DNA from: Sorghum bicolor
Lineage: Eukaryota; Streptophyta; Magnoliopsida; Poales; Poaceae
Direction: 5' to 3'
Length of the DNA stretch: 64,000 bases
Assembly: GCF_000003195.3 (NCBI RefSeq)
Contig: NC_012873.2
Span: forward strand, 705,894 to 769,893
Of this stretch, positions 58,694-64,000 are shown one piece after another (position 1 is the first letter of the stretch; every line of letters starts with the position of its first letter). Position numbers and translations under genes: made by a program. A model generated the notes under the pieces. The model was not told the origin of the DNA and searched no databases. It was given only the letters and a program-made list of their open reading frames with translations.

Positions 58694-59473
58694 ACAGCTA
58701 TCTCATACATGGATATGTAGTATCTCAAGATCAAGAGTGTATATGACCGATGAAGCGTGTGTGTACATGAAGTATATGATCATATTACTAAGGTAGTATT
58801 ATGTAAGTATACATTGAGTATGTGGTCATATTTATTCGATATACTACTATGACCACATAATCTTATGTACAATGAAATTTGTTTTTTTAATATATATCCC
58901 ATGAATTACCTGGGTCCAAACCCGCCGAAATTGCATGCAAATCTTGGGCCATCAAAAATGGCTCGTTAACTTACTTGGGCCGTTCGTGCACGCACCGCTC
59001 GGACTCCTGCTCTGTGTGGAACACACCACCGCCTCACAGTCACCTCCTTCCAAAACAATAACCATCCGATATATAATTAAATAAATGACTCATAGTTATT
59101 TGGTAATATCACAGCAAAGCCTGCAACAAAAGACTATATTGTGACCAGAGACATGACAACTGTACATATAGGTATTGCATTGGATCGCTATAGGTCTGGA
59201 TACAAAATTTTATGCATAGATATAGTTATATATGTGTAAAATTTTATTCCAAGCTGAAGGGCTGTGAAGCCCTCATCTTACATTACAATAATAGTGAGTG
59301 CTCACATCAAAGCTTTGGTACATAGAGGATGTTACAGGACTCTGTGGAGTTGTTACATCCAGTGGGGCTCCCGGTGGTGCACCAGAGCTCTATGGCAGAG
59401 TTTGTAACAGCTAGTCCACGTGGTTGCACCAAAGCTCTCCGATCCATGGATCACTGGAACTCTCTGTTGCTCA
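58694..59473. other. SBH-C 3' region in the right arm
   Basis: Gene-free. It matches 25.46-25.82 and 27.34-27.85 kb of the left arm in reverse (for example CTCAAGATCAAG, TGATCATATTAC, CCTCTATGTACC-like blocks) and holds the empty target of the left-arm Helitron at 59222/59223. Confidence 0.7.
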
Positions 59474-61004
59474 GGCCTGGTTAGTTATAGCCAAAATCTA
59501 AATTTTTTAAGATTTCTCGTCACATCGAATATCGTGACTATATATAGAGCATTAAATATAGATAAAAAAGAATTAGTTACACAGTTTATCTGTAATTTGT
59601 GTTGGGTATTTTGAACGCAAACAGAAAAATCCGCAAGCGCACGGATACCGATGTAGCTTTCACCCGGGAGTATTCCAGAGTATCGATTTTCCACAGAGAA
59701 CGTGAGTGTACTAATTAAGATCCAAGATCGCCCAAGGATAACTATATAATTATTTTTGGTGGGAAGAGATGAAGTTTCCTGAGAGTTCTCTAGTTGATCT
59801 AAGAATCAAGAATTACTTCAAGATTATCTATTTCGGGACATCAAAGCACTAACCACAGAAAGAGATGAGAAGGGGGCTAGGAAGGTCTGACTACGGTCCT
59901 ACAAACACCGATCCGAACGAGGTGGAATACGTCGACCGTTAGAGCTGTCACTACCCTAAGGCTACCACAACAATCCGCAGGATTGGGTGCAATTCCAGGT
60001 AATTGCAAGACTAAACACCACGTCTAATCTATTAATTACTACTCTAGCGTTATAAAGACTAGAGCACTTGATGCAAGCGGGAATCTAATAAATAACTTGA
60101 ATGTAAATAAAAGTAATTAAAGAACTCAGGAATTAATAATTGAAGAACCTGGAGAACGATGAAGAACGAACCAGTTGCTGCAAAAGTACAATGTTGAGGA
60201 AGATCCGACAGATCCGGCTCCTCCTTCTCCGCTCTCCTCTTCTCTCTCCCTATTTTCTAGATTACAACTAGAACGAACTAGAACTATAACTAGAAGAACT
60301 AGAACTAGAACTAGAACTAGATGAACTAGAACTAGATCTAGATGAACTAGAGGTAGAACTAGAAGAACTAGAGGAATCCTCTCTACTTGGATGAAGAATT
60401 GAAACCCTAACTTTGATTCTGTAGAAGAGGTATGATCTCCAGGGGCCAGGGGGTCTCGTTTTATAGTCCCTTCAAGTGAATCTGGGTCGTTGGATCAAAC
60501 CGACATTGATTGAACGTTTATCCTTGATCCTTTAGGTCGGTGGAGCAATATCCCGAAAGAGAGTCCTGATTGGACTCTATGTGAGGGCGGGCGCCCAGGA
60601 GAGGAGGGCGGGCGCCCTGTCCCTGAGTCCTCTCGGCCTCCGCTTCGGTCCCGTGGCTTCTGGAGTCTTCTAGATGATAGAAAATTGTGCGGCACGTTAA
60701 TATCTCTATGTAAACCCGACGTGTGGGCCTTTCTTCCGTATTTTCTGATAACCCCCTGCAGAAATAGACAAACACCAAAACTCGTGGAATTCTGTTAGAT
60801 AAAACCCTAAGTCTAGGTGTTGGTTCCATTTAGATCCTTTTCCATGATTAGTTGACAGTTAAATGTAAGCATTAAGGACCGTCAACAATTTGTAAGACAA
60901 ATCTTTTGAGTCTAATTAGTCCATAGTTAAACAATAGTTGCCAAATACAAACAAAAGTGCTATAGTACCTAAATTTAAAAAGATTTTTTTATCTAAACAA
61001 GGTC
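59474..61004. mobile_element. GGCCTTGTTTAG-family MITE split by a solo LTR (right-arm copy)
   Basis: The ends GGCCTGGTTAGTT and the inverse of GACCTTGTTTAGAT are flanked by TCA on each side (59471-59473, 61005-61007). The MITE halves are 59474-59599 and 60888-61004. It is the same ancestral insertion as 23612-25545 of the left arm. Confidence 0.8.
59600..60887. mobile_element. Solo LTR with 5-bp target duplication
   Basis: It starts TGTTGGGTATTTTG and ends GGACCGTCAACA (TG..CA ends), flanked by ATTTG at 59595-59599 and 60888-60892. There are no internal gag/pol sequences, so it is a product of recombination between two LTRs. An internal minisatellite of AACTAGA-type units lies at about 60268-60370. 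The left-arm equivalent (23718-23722) has a single uninterrupted copy of the target. Confidence 0.93.
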
Positions 61005-61225
61005 TCACTTTTAAGTGCAGTTGGAGTCCAATAACAGGTTTGATAGTTTCGTGTGTGTGTCTATATATATATATATATTATTAAGTAAATCAATTTTTAA
61101 AGACATATATCTTAAGATGTTTGTCTCTAAAAATCACTATTAACAGAGGTGAGGATTCTAAGCATTCATCTAAAAAACAATTTCATGGGTAGGTATCTTA
61201 AGATGTCTATCTATATAAATAGTTA

Positions 61226-62259
61226 CACTATTACACAAAAGATTAACCGAGGCGGGCAAAAAGAAATTAACTGAGGCGTTTTGGCCAACCGCCTCAGTTA
61301 ATAAAAAATTATAGCGAGTTCGTTGATGGGGCCCACTGAGCCCATCAACGAGGTCCGCCAAAGCCTATCCAAGCGCCACTGCTTGTCGAATCCAGCAACA
61401 CCGCCAGGCTACCATTGCACGGGCTCGTGACCACACCACAAATCTGCCAACGTTTGGAGGTGAAGCAGGCAGCGTTTGATCTCCCTCCCCTGCCACCATG
61501 ACACCGAATCTAGCCTCCCTCGTAGCTGGAGTTGACATAGATGTCGAGGAGTAGCGCCACCCCCATCGCCCACGGCACCAGATCCAAGAGGTAGTGGAGG
61601 GAGGGGCGCTGCGCTAGATCTAAGAGGGAGAGGGAGGGAGGGGTGCCACCGTCGACAGGTTCCGCGACCACCACGCTACCAGATCTGTCACCGCCATCGG
61701 AGAGAGGGTGGAGGGGAGTGCCACCCAGAGGCCATAGAAGGAGGAGAGAGAGGGCTGGAAGGGCGTGGCCACCCTGCGCCATGGCCGCGAGGAGAGGGGA
61801 GGGGCGCCCAAATGGGAAGGGATGGCGCGTCGGGATGGGATGGAGAGGGGAGTGGAGGAGAGCGTGGGGTTAGGAGCGAAGAGGAGTGATGCATCTGGGA
61901 CTATAGGAGAGTGAGTGAAAGATATAGGGTTTTCTGAATTGTTCATATATTAGAAATGTTTGTGGGCTGATGTGGGCTAGCGGGTTGGGCCTGATTTTCT
62001 GAGACGGGCCTTATAACGTGATCGTTTTAGTTAATATATTAATTGAGACTGTTGTGTTAGGTCAACCGTCCGGGTTAATCGATATTTACTGAGGCGGGCA
62101 TTTTAAAGGTGTCCGCCTTGGTTAATCTATTTTGCGACCGTCTTGGTTAATAAAAAATGATCATTTTGGTTAATACAAGGCATTAACCGAGGCGGTTATA
62201 ATTTCTGCTCGTCTCGGAGAGTGTTTTCAAAAGTCGCTGTAAATCGTTTTTTAGTAGTG
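61226..62259. mobile_element. Non-autonomous CACTA element, right-arm copy
   Basis: This is the inverted copy of 22310-23414: ends CACTATTACACAAAAGATTAACC and TTTTTAGTAGTG. The flanks are the same as in the left arm apart from a lost T on the left (TTA instead of TAT), showing that the element was inserted before the arms were duplicated. It is 71 bp shorter than the left copy through internal indels. Confidence 0.9.
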
Positions 62260-63303
62260 TATATTCAAAAAAGAATGTATAACTTTTCTATATAAACTCG
62301 AATGAAGATAAATTTTATATCAAAATTATGTATGGGATCTTCAACTCTATTGTTGAGAACTTTTTATTTAAAATTGTTTAGAGTAACAAAATATTGTTTT
62401 AGGTTCATGAATTCTGAAATTTGATTTTTTAAATATTCTTGGATGTTCATGTTTTATACCAAATTTGTAGTTCTCAATACAATCTATAACTTTGCAGTCA
62501 AAAAGTTTTTAATTAAAGTTGTGTTTTAAGTTCATAGATTTTAGAATTCAAAAGATTAAATTTCTAAACAACTTTAAATATTCACATAGTTAATTAATAT
62601 CAAAATTGTAGTGGCCGATCCGGTTTACATGTTTGTTGTTGATAAGTTTTTTAGTATCTCAAACATCCTATATATGAGTCAGAAATGAGTGTACGGTGTA
62701 GTGTTAGAGGGGTGTTATGGCTATAAAGAGTAGGTCACGAGTTGACTTTCTCAAAGATGTGAAATCTTTGTTGATAGAATCCGAAAATGATTCCTGTAAG
62801 TAGTGATTTAGATGTCTTCATTTATATATTGTGTTTCAGAGATATAAACAGGTTCCTCTAAGTAGTGATGTGTAGATGTCTTCATTTATGCCTGTGCGAT
62901 ATGATCATACGTAATTGACATCGTCTTGTCAAAATGGATTGGCCCGACGAAAATTCTCAATCGTCCCGCTGCGAAAACGGCCTATGACTTTGACTTCAAG
63001 GTAGAAACTAAGCAGGTCACCGGTCACGTATGCCAAGCCTGAACGTATACATGCACAAGATGTCAAGATTCATGGACCAGCTTCGTTAGTTCAATTCGTC
63101 GTCGTCGTCGTATATGGATAACAAGGCGCTCTTTCAGTCATCCGAAGGTTATAGGATTTGCGTTTATGCCGATTCAGTCATTTGAAAGTGCTCATATACA
63201 GATAGAGTCTGCGTATATATGTTCATGAAGGTAAATGTGTGTATATATTAAGAGTGTCTGCCTTATACTGTGCAACTTAAAAAAACAAAAATCTCTACAC
63301 TAC

Positions 63304-63630
63304 AGGCCTGTTTGGTACAGCTCACAACAGCTTCATGAGCTGTTGTGAGCTGTTTTTTTTGCCGAACACTTATTTTCAAAACAGCTTCATGAGTGAAGCT
63401 GTTTTTCTTCTCCTCTCACAAAGACATAAGTTGGATGAAGCTAGAAAAAAGTAGCTTATTGCAGCTTCTCCCTCATTTCTCTCTCTCAACTATGCATGAA
63501 GTAGTTGGTGAAGCTATTTTACCAAACATTTTCTCCAAAACAGCTCAGCTTCATCTAGAAAGTCACTCATGAAGCTATTTTCTAAGAAAAACACCTTTAC
63601 TAGTGAAGTTGAGCTGTGCCAAACAAGCCC
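63304..63630. mobile_element. hAT-like MITE with CAGCTCA ends
   Basis: The ends AGGCCTGTTTGGTACAGCTCA and the inverse of GGGCTTGTTTGGCACAGCTCA are matched; the internal AGCTTCATGAGCTGTTGTGAG is palindromic. The left-arm equivalent (about 21228, CTCTACACTACTAATG in minus sense) is uninterrupted. The exact target duplication is unclear. Confidence 0.8.
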
Positions 63631-63649
63631 TACTACTAATCTTTTCTTA

Positions 63650-64000
63650 AGTCTAAAACATGCACGCATTTGTATATATACGAACCAAAGTCGTACCTGG
63701 TATGCATAAAAGTGAAGTGAGCCAATGCAAGTCCCTCATCATCACGAGTTCACGACACAAGTAAGCAACAGCAACGTAAGTACCTACTACCTATTTTGGA
63801 ACGCATGTGTACAAACAGTTGTAAACGGCGGCCGGACCCGGTCGTGGAGTCGTGAGTCGTTGCTGCATGAAAATAATTGTTTTTTGTCAGTCCTCTCTGG
63901 TGTACGTATAAAAGTCAAAAGAGCAAGAGTATATATGGAGACGCTCCGGTAGTAAGATGGACACACACATCATTACCTGCATATATAGCACACTGCACTG
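63650..64000 (+). promoter_or_regulatory. SBH promoter copy D, pointing off the right edge
   Basis: It matches the orphan left-arm promoter inverted and the copy C promoter directly: AGTCGTGAGTCGTTGCTG, CAGTCCTCTCTGGTGTACG, TATAAAAGTCA, TATATATGGAGACGCTCCGG at about 63930, then AGTAAGATGG and CATTACCTGCA. In copy C the start codon follows the TATA run by about 103 bases, so the matching ATG would fall at roughly 64030-64040, just outside the window. Confidence 0.72.

Larger units (their letters stand above)
50540..64000. repeat. Right arm of the large inverted duplication (SBH units)
   Basis: It is the mirror of the left arm. It contains two tandem unit copies in plus orientation: the unit ending in SBH-C (50.54-50.69 plus 53.22-54.29 plus 57.12-58.7 kb) and a second unit beginning at 62.29 kb whose gene would lie beyond 64.0 kb. 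The 50.54/53.22 kb flanks match 62.29-62.6 kb (AAAATATTGTTT, AAAGTTGTAGTTCTCAATA, AACTTTG), and 53.44-53.57 matches 62.92-63.0 kb (ATCTTGTCAAA.TGG.TTGG, AAAATTCTCA). Confidence 0.85.

Overview
This window reads as nuclear DNA of a panicoid grass, most likely Sorghum or a close relative. Genes are interrupted by GT-AG introns, the third-codon GC is strong in some genes (the LRR kinase) and weak in others, and the gaps are filled with grass-type transposons: CACTA elements with TTTGCCGAG subterminal repeats, Tourist-like and Stowaway MITEs, Helitrons with a CTAG terminus, and a solo LTR. All exon models below were built by hand from splice signals and reading-frame phase; no database search was run.

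Layout. 1-4.7 kb: the 5' two thirds or so of a minus-strand MOM1-like chromatin silencing gene (11 coding exons, running off the left edge). 4.7-9.6 kb: gene-free DNA with diverged local repeats. 9.9-12.3 kb: a minus-strand NOP58/NOP5-like gene with a Tourist-like MITE and tandem duplications inside it. 13.2-16.6 kb: a complete three-exon wall-associated receptor kinase on the minus strand. 18.4-31.0 kb and 50.5-64.0 kb: two facing arms of a large, heavily TE-invaded inverted duplication whose gene content is sphingoid base C4-hydroxylase (SBH; sphinganine C4-monooxygenase). Copies A (18.4-19.3 kb, minus) and B (27.8-28.8 kb, minus) lie in the left arm and copy C (57.6-58.7 kb, plus) in the right arm. 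An extra SBH promoter copy lies at 20.6-21.2 kb, and another at 63.65-64.0 kb points at a probable fourth gene just beyond the window.

The non-duplicated centre (31-50.5 kb) holds a four-exon ribosomal protein L37 gene with a classical ribosomal-protein promoter, a small alanine-rich LEA-like gene, a 1,042-residue LRR receptor kinase of the MIK1/PXL1 type (subfamily XI), long gene-poor DNA, and a secreted defensin-like cysteine-rich peptide gene.

The genes do not form one pathway. The most informative feature is the inverted duplication. Because the two arms can be read against each other, at least six transposon insertions (two Helitrons, a solo LTR, a CACTA element and two or more MITEs) can be seen next to a paralogous empty site in the same 64 kb. 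This fixes their ends to the base and gives an order of events: CACTA and MITE first, then duplication, then arm-specific Helitrons and LTR.
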